DNA from: Colwellia_A sp047621305
GTDB taxonomy: Bacteria > Pseudomonadota > Gammaproteobacteria > Enterobacterales > Alteromonadaceae
Direction: 5' to 3'
Assembly: GCA_047621305.1 (NCBI GenBank)
Contig: JBLHNB010000005.1
Location: 1 to 64,000, forward strand
Length of the DNA stretch: 64,000 nucleotides
Position numbers and translations under genes: made by a program. Positions 17,542-25,637 of the stretch are shown piece by piece. The notes under the pieces were generated by a model. The model ran no database searches and was not told the DNA's origin. It saw only the letters and a program-made list of their open reading frames with translations. Each line of letters starts with the position of its first letter. The first letter of the stretch is position 1.

Positions 17542-18060
17542 GTGTTTCCTGTTAAAAAAGTAAGTATCCCAATAAACAGTGAAGTATTTAAAAGCCTAAA
17601 GGGTTCTTACTATTCAGATTCATATTCTTTCAGTTCGAGCAAAGAAAATAGAGTAGCACTTCAAGTTTGGTTAGATCACGCTGCTAACATACCTGCTTGG
17701 GTTAACTTTTTAATGGCAAGTAGAAATAAAATAGTATCTATGGTTGGATTGAAAAACATTGGTCATTTAGGCGACTTAGACACAAATAAATTAATTGAGG
17801 AATACCAAGTGGGCGATAGAGTTGGTATTTTCACGTTACTTTTTTTAAGTAACAATGAAATTATATTAGGTGACTCGGATAAACATTTAGATGTAAAAGT
17901 TTCCGTGTATACTCAGAGAGACAAAGCTCATTTGATTTCAATTTCGACCGTAGTACACGTGCATAATTTTCTTGGTAAATTATATATGTTATTCGTGGAG
18001 CCAATGCATAAATTAATTGTGCCGTCATCTATAAAACGAGCTGAAGGCTCTGATACCTAA
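17542..18060 (+). CDS. DUF2867-like protein
   Basis: A 172-residue protein starting at GTG (17542), with GGAG 13 bases upstream. The C-terminal SISTVVHVHNFLGKLYMLFV, then EPMHKLIVPSSIKR, is the typical end of DUF2867 proteins, where a short amphipathic segment precedes a conserved H/K-L-I-V-P. The N-terminal half has no signal peptide. No enzymatic motif is visible and function is unknown. It is the first of a run of unrelated small plus-strand genes after the metal island. Its stop is followed at once by AACAAATAAGAATA, the same string that follows the stop at 19593. Confidence 0.6.
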   Translation: MFPVKKVSIPINSEVFKSLKGSYYSDSYSFSSSKENRVALQVWLDHAANIPAWVNFLMASRNKIVSMVGLKNIGHLGDLDTNKLIEEYQVGDRVGIFTLLFLSNNEIILGDSDKHLDVKVSVYTQRDKAHLISISTVVHVHNFLGKLYMLFVEPMHKLIVPSSIKRAEGSDT

Positions 18061-18109
18061 CAAATAAGAATAAGTATAGCGTAGCCGACACCTCATTTGG
18101 GTGTTGAGA

Positions 18110-18284
18110 CTGTAGAATTTCTCCAAAGTAAAAAATGGCGGGAAAATTTATATTCACTGAACCAGCAAAAAATAATTTTCTGTAATATATTGCTTCATAT
18201 TTCGCGTAGCAACGTATTTTTTTGGCATAATTTTAATTATTATCGAAGCTATTTTTATAAAATAGAAATTATACAGGCTGGTTA
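18110..18284. repeat. Gene-boundary repeat, copy 1
   Basis: Left end CTGTAGAATTTCT (18110) and right end AGAAATTATACAG (ends 18276) are inverted copies of each other, followed by GCTGGTTA. The whole segment aligns with 20097-20270 (shared GGAAAA, TTCAC, CCA-CA, ATTTTC, TTTTTATAAAATA blocks). It fills the gap between the genes at 17542 and 18322. Confidence 0.7.
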
Positions 18285-18321
18285 GCCCTTTTAGTAAAAA
18301 TCATATCTAAGGATGATTATA

Positions 18322-19593
18322 ATGATAAAAAAACTATCTTTCATTTTAGCAATAATCTTATTGATTACCACGAAGTGTATATTTTCAGCTGAGTTTAACA
18401 CCGGGAAACGAATAAATATAAGCTCAACTCATTTAAATGAAGAACGTGAAATACAGATATTACTACCAGAATCTTACCGTAGTAACACGCAAGCAACTTA
18501 TCCTGTTATTTACCTTTTAGATGGTGATTTTGCTTTTCAGGGCGTTGCAGGAATGTTGGATTTTATGGCAAACAAAGGCCAATTGATTCCAGATGTTATT
18601 TTGGTGGGTATCGCAGATAAAGGAACTGATAAGTATCGGCAGTATATGACACCCGCGGGATTAACAGCACCTTTTGAAAAAGGTGATGCTGGTAAAGCAA
18701 AGCAATTTTTAAATTTTTTAGAAAAAGAAGTTAAACCTTATATAAATAACAATTACAGAGTCGCAAATAACGCAATTCTCGTTGGCCATTCTATAGGAGG
18801 GTTGTTTGTATTAAATGCATTATTTGAATCACCAAATGCTTTTGAGCATTTTGTATCCATGAGCCCATCTGTTTGGCTAAATGATCATGCCATTATGGCA
18901 AAAGCTAAAAGGTTTATTGAAATGAGTAAACATGATCAAACATCGTTGTATTTATCATTAGGTGATGAAACTAGGCAAGGCGTATATGGGGTTTTACAAT
19001 TATTAGATGAAATTCAGCCTAAGAATATTCAATGGCAGTTTTCGCATTACCCAAATGAAAATCACAATTCAGTTGGGTTAGTTTCATTACGTAGTGATTT
19101 AAAAGCTATTTTTAATGGATGGTTTATAACGGATAGAGAATTATCTTCTTCTATGTCAGCAGAGCGCTTGCTTGAGCATTACAAAGAGCTATCTCTCTCA
19201 TTAAATATCAACCAACCGATACCAACACCAAGTATTAAATCTGCAATTCGATATTTTTATAGACAAAAAAATACAGATGAAATACCTACGTTTATGGCTA
19301 AAGTAAAAAATGTACTCCCGGCCTCGGAGCAAGGTTTTATTATTATGCAGGCTAGTTACCTTGGTCATTTTGAGTCGCCTGAGGCTGCATTAAAAATATT
19401 ACTAAAATCTGAAGCTGACTTTAATTACTCTGTAGAGTATCTAAAAAGTATAGCTTCAACTTATGAGCAGCTAGAGAATAAAGAACTCGCCTTTAGCTAT
19501 TATGAAAAAGCATTTAAATTAGCCAAGTCATATGAAAGTAATCAGTGGCAAATAAATATTATAAAGGCTAAGTTACTTGATAATCAGAGCTAA
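18322..19593 (+). CDS. Secreted esterase-D-fold alpha/beta hydrolase with TPR-like C-terminus
   Basis: The start is taken at 18322 because TAAGGA lies 8 bases before it, whereas the ATG at 18313 overlaps that RBS. The product is 423 residues with a signal peptide (about 1-23, ending IFSAE). Residues about 30-275 match the putative-esterase family (ferri-siderophore esterase and tributyrin esterase relatives): REIQILLPESYRS, YPVIYLLDGDFAF, nucleophile elbow GHSIGG, late His in PNENHNS. The C-terminal 130 residues are helical and TPR-like (SIASTYEQLENKELAFSYYE). Substrate is unknown. It lies in the cassette-like region and ends in a strong terminator hairpin. Confidence 0.8.
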   Translation: MIKKLSFILAIILLITTKCIFSAEFNTGKRINISSTHLNEEREIQILLPESYRSNTQATYPVIYLLDGDFAFQGVAGMLDFMANKGQLIPDVILVGIADKGTDKYRQYMTPAGLTAPFEKGDAGKAKQFLNFLEKEVKPYINNNYRVANNAILVGHSIGGLFVLNALFESPNAFEHFVSMSPSVWLNDHAIMAKAKRFIEMSKHDQTSLYLSLGDETRQGVYGVLQLLDEIQPKNIQWQFSHYPNENHNSVGLVSLRSDLKAIFNGWFITDRELSSSMSAERLLEHYKELSLSLNINQPIPTPSIKSAIRYFYRQKNTDEIPTFMAKVKNVLPASEQGFIIMQASYLGHFESPEAALKILLKSEADFNYSVEYLKSIASTYEQLENKELAFSYYEKAFKLAKSYESNQWQINIIKAKLLDNQS

Positions 19594-19594
19594 C

Positions 19595-19638
19595 AAATAA
19601 GAATAGGTGTCGCGTAGCCGACACCTATTCTTATTTTG
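19595..19638 (+). terminator. Long perfect hairpin terminator
   Basis: AAATAAGAATAGGTGTCG (19595-19612) and CGACACCTATTCTTATTT (19619-19636) are perfect 18-bp arms around the loop CGTAGC. A short T-run completes it. The left arm and loop also occur, without the right arm, after the stop at 18060. Confidence 0.8.
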
Positions 19639-19642
19639 AAGC

Positions 19643-19707
19643 TTAATTTTTTAATAATTTTCGTGACTGTTTTTTCTACAAGAAAAGTTCTACAGGCTCG
19701 TTATACG
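19643..19707. repeat. Gene-boundary repeat, copy 2 (right part only)
   Basis: TTAATAATTTTCGTGACTG and TTCTACAGGCTCGTTATA match the right halves of the repeats at 18110-18284 and 20097-20270. The left half is missing, apparently replaced by the hairpin at 19595-19636. Confidence 0.65.
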
Positions 19708-19721
19708 TACATGGGATCTAC

Positions 19722-20102
19722 ATGAAATCTAAACTCGAAATTTACGCACTTGCTGTTTGCTTTACCTCTATGATTTGTATTGTTATTTCATCCGCAATTA
19801 CAGCTTATTCCGTGATATCAATGGTTGTACCTGATATAACGATGGACTCATATCAGTATGAAAGATATCAAAGTAACGATGCATATTGGAATGAAATAAA
19901 GTGCTGTGATGCTGAAGATAAAAATAAACCTAGAATTGGTGAACAAGAATTAACTAAAAAAAGAAACGATGCTTATATTATGGCGCTTTCAAATGAAAAA
20001 CGTAGTGGTTTACAATCTTTTATTCTCTCTCTTATGTTTTTATTATCAGGGGCTGTCGCTTTATTTGTACATTGGGTAATTGCTAAACGATCTAGGCTGT
20101 AG
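19722..20102 (+). CDS. Hypothetical protein with two TM helices
   Basis: A 126-residue protein with a TM helix at each end (about 8-32, LAVCFTSMICIVISSAITA, and about 101-121, FILSLMFLLSGAVALFVHW) and a polar middle of about 65 residues containing ECCDAED-like KCCDAED and many charged residues. No family is recognised. The TAG stop at 20100 is formed by the left end of the boundary repeat (CTGTAG), so the repeat supplies the 3' end of the gene. Confidence 0.55.
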   Translation: MKSKLEIYALAVCFTSMICIVISSAITAYSVISMVVPDITMDSYQYERYQSNDAYWNEIKCCDAEDKNKPRIGEQELTKKRNDAYIMALSNEKRSGLQSFILSLMFLLSGAVALFVHWVIAKRSRL

Positions 20103-20270
20103 AATTTATTCAACGTGGAAAATTACGGGGATTTATGTTCACAGAGCCAACAAACATCATTTTCTAGTAGGTTATTACCTCAGGTTTCACCTAGCAATGG
20201 GTTTTGGTTTAATTTTTAATAATTTACGAGACTGATTTTTATAAAATATAAATTCGACAGGCTCGTTATA
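20097..20270. repeat. Gene-boundary repeat, copy 3
   Basis: Left end CTGTAGAATTTAT (20097) and right end AAATTCGACAG (ends 20260) are inverted relatives, followed by GCTCGTTATA as in copy 2. It aligns with copy 1 across its length. The stop codon of the preceding gene lies in its left end. Confidence 0.75.
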
Positions 20271-20287
20271 TGTATAAGGATTGTCCG

Positions 20288-20653
20288 GTGAAAATAATCA
20301 CGAATATATGCTCAAATAACTTATCTGAAAGCACTACGTTTTACATGGACCTTCTAGGTCTACAGATAAAGTATCATAGTGACTGGTATGTGCAGCTTTG
20401 CTCGCCTGATGATTCAGAAATAGAATATGGCATTATTCAAAGAGATCATGAGTTGGTACCTAAAGAATACCGACAGCCACCTAATGGAATATATGTCACA
20501 TTTGTTGTGCCCAATGTAGATAATACTTATGAAAAAGCGCTCAAGTTGAATTTGCCTATTGTAAAAGAACCTACAAATGAGTTTTATGGGCAACGTAGGT
20601 TTCTAACTAAAGATCCAAGTGGTTGTCTCATTGATATATGTTCCCCATTTTAA
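20288..20653 (+). CDS. VOC/glyoxalase-family protein
   Basis: The GTG at 20288 is preferred: AAGGA sits 7 bases upstream, and VOC proteins usually begin a few residues before the first strand (VKIITNICSNNLSESTTFY). The ATG at 20270 lies in the repeat and has no RBS. The product is about 121 residues, one VOC domain with two beta-alpha-beta-beta-beta modules: FYMDLLGLQIKYHSDWYVQL and YEKALKLNLPIVKEPTNEF to FLTKDPSGCLIDICSPF. Candidate metal ligands are not obvious. Roles in this family include glyoxalase, dioxygenase and drug-binding proteins; none can be chosen. Confidence 0.75.
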   Translation: MKIITNICSNNLSESTTFYMDLLGLQIKYHSDWYVQLCSPDDSEIEYGIIQRDHELVPKEYRQPPNGIYVTFVVPNVDNTYEKALKLNLPIVKEPTNEFYGQRRFLTKDPSGCLIDICSPF

Positions 20654-20685
20654 AACATAAGTTTAATAGTAAATAAGGAGTTGAT

Positions 20686-21012
20686 ATGTCGTTTGTTTCT
20701 GAGAAAGATTGGAAGTTATTTCGTAAACTGCAATCAGAATTAACAGCTAAAGCTTGTGAATTAGTTTTTGGTCAAGTTGATAATGTTGCCAAGACTCGAG
20801 CGGGTAAAGAGCATCAATCATATTTAGATTTGTATCGTTTGATTGAAATAGAAGATGCCAAAATAGCTGAAATGTTTAACAATCCAACTCGTAACAATGT
20901 GTTGTTGAAGATTGTCTCATTGAAAAAAAACAATGTATTGTCTGTCGATCAGTTTCAACTGTTTAGTGAAGAAACACAAACGTTAGTTAACCGTATTCTT
21001 AATTTTAATTGA
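20686..21012 (+). CDS. Hypothetical small soluble protein
   Basis: A 108-residue, mostly helical, charged protein without signal or TM segment (starts MSFVSEKDWKLFRKLQSELT). A good RBS (AAGGAG, 7 bases before ATG) supports it. I do not recognise a family. It follows the VOC gene by 32 bases and may share its transcript. The mid-part QSYLDLYRLIEIEDAKIAEM suggests a helical bundle. Confidence 0.55.
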   Translation: MSFVSEKDWKLFRKLQSELTAKACELVFGQVDNVAKTRAGKEHQSYLDLYRLIEIEDAKIAEMFNNPTRNNVLLKIVSLKKNNVLSVDQFQLFSEETQTLVNRILNFN

Positions 21013-21125
21013 ACGGCTAACAGCCATTGAAAAGAAAAATATCAAGTATTTTTATCCTGTATCGCTTATTTGAATCAGCAATTATTTGCCACTTAATGGG
21101 CCGCTAACGAAGAGGATCTAATTTT

Positions 21126-21701
21126 ATGCCTGAAGCCAATCCAGCGAAAGTCATGACCTTTGTATCGCCGAAAGATCTCGGCCAATGGCTTAAGGTAAAT
21201 CACGCTATCGAAAATGAACTGTGGGTGAAGGTATTCAAGAAAAACACGGGAATTTCGAGCGTGACTTGGGGCGATATCGTGGTTGAGGTGCTGTGCTGGG
21301 GCTGGATCGATGGCATCAAGAAATCAATCGATGAGCAAGCATATCTCCAAAGGATCACGCCAAGAAAAGCGCGAAGTAACTGGTCGAAGAGGAACACAGA
21401 GCATGTGGAGCGTTTAATAAACGAGGGCAGGATGACAGAATCAGGACTCGAGCACGTTCGTGCTGCAAAAGCAGACGGTCGTTGGAAAAATGCCTATGTG
21501 ACAAGTGAAATGAAAGTTCCTGCAGATTTCCTCGCAGCACTAGAGAGCAAGCCGCAGGTGAAACAATTTTTCGAAACGCTCACTAAATCGAGTCATTATG
21601 TCATCGCGTACGGATTGACAAGTGCGAAGAGACCCGAAACCAGACTGAGGCGATTTACAAAATTCATAGATATGCTTGCCCGCAAAGAAAAGCCTGTTTA
21701 G
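21126..21701 (+). CDS. YdeI/OmpD-associated family protein
   Basis: A 191-residue cytosolic protein of the YdeI-like (bacteriocin-protection type) family. Visible motifs are ELWVKVFKKNTG, VEVLCWGWIDGIKKSIDEQA, the RITPRKARSNWSKRN signature, MTESGLEHVRAAKADGRW, and the C-terminal ETRLRRFTKFIDMLARKEK. The biochemical function of the family is unresolved. The gene is visibly richer in G and C than its neighbours (for example GGTTGAGGTGCTGTGCTGG), which suggests recent acquisition. RBS AGAGGATC is 9 bases upstream of the ATG. Confidence 0.8.
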   Translation: MPEANPAKVMTFVSPKDLGQWLKVNHAIENELWVKVFKKNTGISSVTWGDIVVEVLCWGWIDGIKKSIDEQAYLQRITPRKARSNWSKRNTEHVERLINEGRMTESGLEHVRAAKADGRWKNAYVTSEMKVPADFLAALESKPQVKQFFETLTKSSHYVIAYGLTSAKRPETRLRRFTKFIDMLARKEKPV

Positions 21702-21817
21702 GTTTCAAAAGATAAATAACACCAGCGTTATAAAATTCATAAACCGGACAACTAGTTATTGAAAATCATGCCTTGTACATCCCCATTTTTCTACATAAAA
21801 AAGTAGACCGCTTATCA

Positions 21818-24220
21818 TTATTTTATATTTTTTACACAGGCTTGATATAACTCATGCAATTTCACAGGCTTACTTAATATACAATTAAACCCTAAGTCTC
21901 TATACAGCTTAATATCTTCAATCATTACATTAGCGGTTACTGCGATAATTGGAATGTTGGATGTTTTTCTGATGATTTTAAAGGCTTCAATGCCATCCAT
22001 TATGGGCATTTGAATATCCATAAAAATCACTTGGGGTTGATGTATATTGAATAATTCGACGCATTCAGCTCCATTTTTCGCCATGATGACTTTAGCACTT
22101 GTTGGCGTCATTAACTTTTTAAATATGACTCGATTAATCGCATTATCGTCGGCAAGTAAAACTGTAACATTGCTTAATTGAGGTGTGGTAATAAGCTCAC
22201 TGTCTTTCTCTATATTTTGGTTATTAGTTCGCTCTAAAGGTAAATGAACAACAAAACAACTACCTTTACCCAGTTCACTTTGTACTTTAATACTTCCGCC
22301 CATCATTTGCGCTAAACTTAACGCTATATTAACCCCTAATCCCGTACCGCCATATTCTCTTGTTGTCGATTTATCAGCTTGCTCAAAGCGTTTAAATACA
22401 CTATTTAACGATGTTTTAGACATGCCAATGCCAGTGTCTACAACTTCGATTAATATTTCTTGTGAACCGCTAATATTGATAATTACTCCGCCGTTATGTG
22501 TAAATTTAAGCGCATTAGAAATAATATTTATCAAAACCTGCTTTACTCGAGTTACATCCCCTATCCAATATTTATGAAAGTTATCGTTATACTCTAATGT
22601 TAGTTTTATTGATTTTTCAACGGCGATCGGTTGTAACTCATTATAAATGGTCTGCAGAAGTTGTTCTAAATCAAAACCATTAACTTTAAACTCCACTTTG
22701 CCAGCCTCTATCTTAGACGAGTCTAAGATATCATTGATGATAGTTAACAAACTCTTACAAGAAGTTAATGCGGTTAAAATAAGTTCATGTGATTCTTTAT
22801 CATCTACTGATTTTTGTAAAATTTGCAATGAGCCAAATATACCGTTCATCGGTGTACGTATTTCGTGGCTCATATTTGCAAGAAATTGTGTTTTATAACG
22901 GCTTACCCTCTCCAATTCTAACGCTTTTTGTTCAACTTTATGATATGAATCTTCGAGTTCAACTGTACGTTTTTTTACTTGATATTCTAAGTATTGCTGA
23001 TTATCAAGTTGATTGAAAATGAGGGCTAGGAGTTGAGTTAATGTTTTTATATAAGAACTGTCAGCTGAAGATAAAATCGTTTCTTTTAGTGATATTAAGG
23101 TGATAACACCCAACACTTTGTTTTGTGACATTAAAGGAATGACAAGCTCAGATGATATTTTATTGTTTATGATAAAAGCATTTTCAGCTAACGGAGCATA
23201 TTTAGTGGGTAGCTGCTCAAAAGTATCTTCATTGAATTTGTTAAAAGTAATGAATGAATCACCTTCTTTCGTTTGAAAATTCAATTTATAATCTACGCTG
23301 ATAAACGCGTGTTTACTTTTAGCAATGCGATTTAAATAAACAATATTTAACGCATTACATTGAAATAATTCGATGCCTTTATGTAAGTACTGCACATACT
23401 GTTCAAACAATTCATCTTTGGAGTTTACTTGCATCATTTCTTGAGCGCTTAATAGTAGCTGTTCAAGGTAATTGTTCGCATGATTAAGAGCAAAACTACT
23501 TGCTTTGATATCTTCAAGAGAGCTATTTAGACGTAAGGCCATATGATTAAAACTGTCAGCGAGTACGTGTAATTCATTTCTTTTTGGTGAGTCAATCTCC
23601 ACATGAAATTTATGCAAGTCATCAACATTTAATCCTGCTACTGCATCGCTAAATTGTTCGAGAGGTTTAATTAACATTGGCTTAACTAACCAAAGAAATA
23701 TTCCCCACAGTGCAAGTGTTTTAATAATAGAGTTAATAATTATTAATGTAAAACCTGTACTTAACTTACTTAACACAATATTTCTATTTGAATAGAATAC
23801 ACCAACCCCCACTAATGAATTCTCATTTTCACGATGAAATATAATATCAAAACGGTGTTCTATTAAATAATCATTCGCAATGATTTCGTCGGTAGCAATA
23901 TCACTTGTGCTTGCCGCGATGACATTATTGTCGGTATCAAGTATTTGAACAGATGTTATGGAAGGTAATTTAATAACCCCTTCAATGATGGTGATTATAC
24001 GGTCTTTTTCAAGGTCCCAAAGCGCATCTGATAAAGGCTGTTCGTAAGTCGTTTGATAAAGCGCAAGATCATTTTCAATCATTTTTTTTACATTAAAATA
24101 TTCCGTTGCCATATGCGCCATAGTGACAAAAATGGCAACAACAATGTAGATAGAAAAAACACCACGTAATAAATTAAAACCAATCGAATCTTTAATTGAA
24201 ATTTTATTACTTTTCATCAT
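21818..24220 (-). CDS. Hybrid sensor histidine kinase/response regulator
   Basis: An 800-residue membrane sensor. Order: TM1 (about 15-40), periplasmic domain with the LYQTTYEQPLSDALWDLEKD motif common in LapD/CHASE8-type sensors, TM2 (about 155-180), HAMP, GAF-like domain (about 255-410), coiled coil, HisKA with FLANMSHEIRTPMNG (phospho-His H452), HATPase (N-box NIISNALKFTHNGG, G-box EYGGTGLGVNIAL) and a C-terminal receiver with phospho-Asp in VIFMDIQMPIMDG. It follows the binding protein at 24223-25206 by 2 bases on the same strand, so they are surely co-transcribed. A periplasmic binding protein presenting its ligand to the sensor is the natural inference. No separate output regulator is adjacent. 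Confidence 0.92.
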   Translation of the reverse strand: MMKSNKISIKDSIGFNLLRGVFSIYIVVAIFVTMAHMATEYFNVKKMIENDLALYQTTYEQPLSDALWDLEKDRIITIIEGVIKLPSITSVQILDTDNNVIAASTSDIATDEIIANDYLIEHRFDIIFHRENENSLVGVGVFYSNRNIVLSKLSTGFTLIIINSIIKTLALWGIFLWLVKPMLIKPLEQFSDAVAGLNVDDLHKFHVEIDSPKRNELHVLADSFNHMALRLNSSLEDIKASSFALNHANNYLEQLLLSAQEMMQVNSKDELFEQYVQYLHKGIELFQCNALNIVYLNRIAKSKHAFISVDYKLNFQTKEGDSFITFNKFNEDTFEQLPTKYAPLAENAFIINNKISSELVIPLMSQNKVLGVITLISLKETILSSADSSYIKTLTQLLALIFNQLDNQQYLEYQVKKRTVELEDSYHKVEQKALELERVSRYKTQFLANMSHEIRTPMNGIFGSLQILQKSVDDKESHELILTALTSCKSLLTIINDILDSSKIEAGKVEFKVNGFDLEQLLQTIYNELQPIAVEKSIKLTLEYNDNFHKYWIGDVTRVKQVLINIISNALKFTHNGGVIINISGSQEILIEVVDTGIGMSKTSLNSVFKRFEQADKSTTREYGGTGLGVNIALSLAQMMGGSIKVQSELGKGSCFVVHLPLERTNNQNIEKDSELITTPQLSNVTVLLADDNAINRVIFKKLMTPTSAKVIMAKNGAECVELFNIHQPQVIFMDIQMPIMDGIEAFKIIRKTSNIPIIAVTANVMIEDIKLYRDLGFNCILSKPVKLHELYQACVKNIK

Positions 24221-24222
24221 TA

Positions 24223-25206
24223 TTAATCCATTTCTTTATTTTTTACTTGGCACGATGATGAAATCCACGACTTCCATTTATCTTGGTTGTCTGCCAACCA
24301 CTGCTTTGCTACTTGTTGATAAGTGAAGTTTTTTACATCTACTTCGTAAGCTAAGTCAGCTAACATTGCGTTACTAAAATTGATTTGAGTAAGGGTGTTA
24401 AATGCACATGGCCATTTCTTTGGCATTTGATGCCAAGCTATCTTTTTTAACCAGCCATTTTTGGGGTTACCACAATCGTGTAAAAACCTCTTATTTTCGC
24501 CCCATTCGGGTATAGTTTCACAGTCAGGGTGATAATCTGGAAACTCGACAAATTGGCCTTTATATTTAGCTTCAACCCAATTAGGTGTCCAATTAAATAA
24601 AACGATAGGTTGTTTATTTTTTATCGCTTTATCGAGCTCTTCCCATAGTGCATCACTATTTTTTGCGATAACCACTTTAAAGTTAAGTTCCAACGCTCTG
24701 ATTTTTGCCCCATCAGGTTTCTCCCAAGGCCCCCCTAAATAGCGCCCTCTTGGAGACGTTTCTTTCGTTACGAATAAATGAGAACAACGATTGAGTGCCT
24801 GCCAGTCAGGTAAACCCGGACAAACATCTAGAACATAATCAGGGAACCACCATTCTTCACGAGTTGTAGCATCATGAAAGCCAGCATCAATAATGCCACC
24901 GCGTTTAATCATGCGTGTATACATTTTCTCCATTGTCCCTTGCCATACCTCCATTTGTACATGGTCTAGGCCACGCTGAAGCGATCCCCATTGAGTACTT
25001 GTGCTTTTCTGGGTGAATACTACGGCATAGCCCATATCTCTAAATATTCCTGCCGTGATATGGGATAAAACTAACTGACTTGTCCAATCATTTAGAATTA
25101 TTTTTATTGGCTCTTCGCTCTTAGCCTTTGTTGCATGAGAAGGGTTATAAATTAGGAGACTAAATACAATAAATATCAACAACATTGGCTTTGTTTTGCT
25201 ATGCAT
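24223..25206 (-). CDS. OpuAC/ProX-type glycine-betaine-like binding protein, copy 1
   Basis: A 327-residue periplasmic binding protein: signal peptide (about 1-25, ending NPSHA) and an OpuAC-type two-lobe domain. Family features: IKIILNDWTSQLVLSHITAG, TQWGSLQRGLDHVQMEVWQG, REEWWFPDYV and VLFNWTPNWVEAKYKG, with the aromatic residues that cage quaternary amines. No permease or ATPase gene is near; the next gene, 2 bases on, is a hybrid histidine kinase. It is therefore better read as a sensory ligand binder. About 320 residues is normal for the family. The paralog at 25638 has the same order of motifs. Confidence 0.88.
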   Translation of the reverse strand: MHSKTKPMLLIFIVFSLLIYNPSHATKAKSEEPIKIILNDWTSQLVLSHITAGIFRDMGYAVVFTQKSTSTQWGSLQRGLDHVQMEVWQGTMEKMYTRMIKRGGIIDAGFHDATTREEWWFPDYVLDVCPGLPDWQALNRCSHLFVTKETSPRGRYLGGPWEKPDGAKIRALELNFKVVIAKNSDALWEELDKAIKNKQPIVLFNWTPNWVEAKYKGQFVEFPDYHPDCETIPEWGENKRFLHDCGNPKNGWLKKIAWHQMPKKWPCAFNTLTQINFSNAMLADLAYEVDVKNFTYQQVAKQWLADNQDKWKSWISSSCQVKNKEMD

Positions 25207-25394
25207 ATAAGTCCTAGTACTTTGTTTAACTTCTATATTTCGTTAATTATAGACAAAAATGGCAAATTTGCTTAAAACATATCAGTGAAGGACATCCAAT
25301 CAATTAACTAATAAAACTTATTAAAAATCAATTTCTAACATGATATTTTATTTTGATTGTTGTGCTTTAAATCTCACTACGAAGCTAACGGGTT

Positions 25395-25602
25395 ATACCC
25401 ATGCCATTAAGCTTTTGATCTTGTTGTGGTTGGAGGAAATAAGTCAGCACACAGGTTTTTCGTTTTAGACATAATATACTGATCACACCTCAATATGCAT
25501 ATTGATGTGTGATCGATATATCAGTACTCACATCTGTTGTAAGTACTGATATTATTGAATACTTAGTTCGCCTAATAATCGATTTATTATTTCAATTGGC
25601 AT
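25395..25602. repeat. Composite repeat with MITE-like ends and two internal hairpins
   Basis: The left end (ATACCCATGCCATTAA, then TTGATCTTGTTGTG) matches the variant element at 44834, and the right end (ATAATCGATTTATTATTTCA to 25602) matches the 160-bp elements. Between them lie two hairpins: 25481-25514 (GATCACAC ... GTGTGATC, one mismatch pair) and 25518-25552 (ATATCAGTACT ... AGTACTGATAT). It occupies the gap between the two binding-protein genes. Confidence 0.7.
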
Positions 25603-25637
25603 TAACCAACAGATAGTAGAAATTAATGCTAAAAATA

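Noticed and set aside
18097..18285. 62-residue ORF between the DUF2867 and esterase genes
   Set aside because: It coincides with the boundary repeat and has no RBS or family.
17542..20653. Classical chromosomal integron array
   Set aside because: Gene layout and some end strings resemble it, but left and right ends do not pair as attC hairpins in two of three boundaries and no tyrosine recombinase is in the window; kept only as one hypothesis in the findings.
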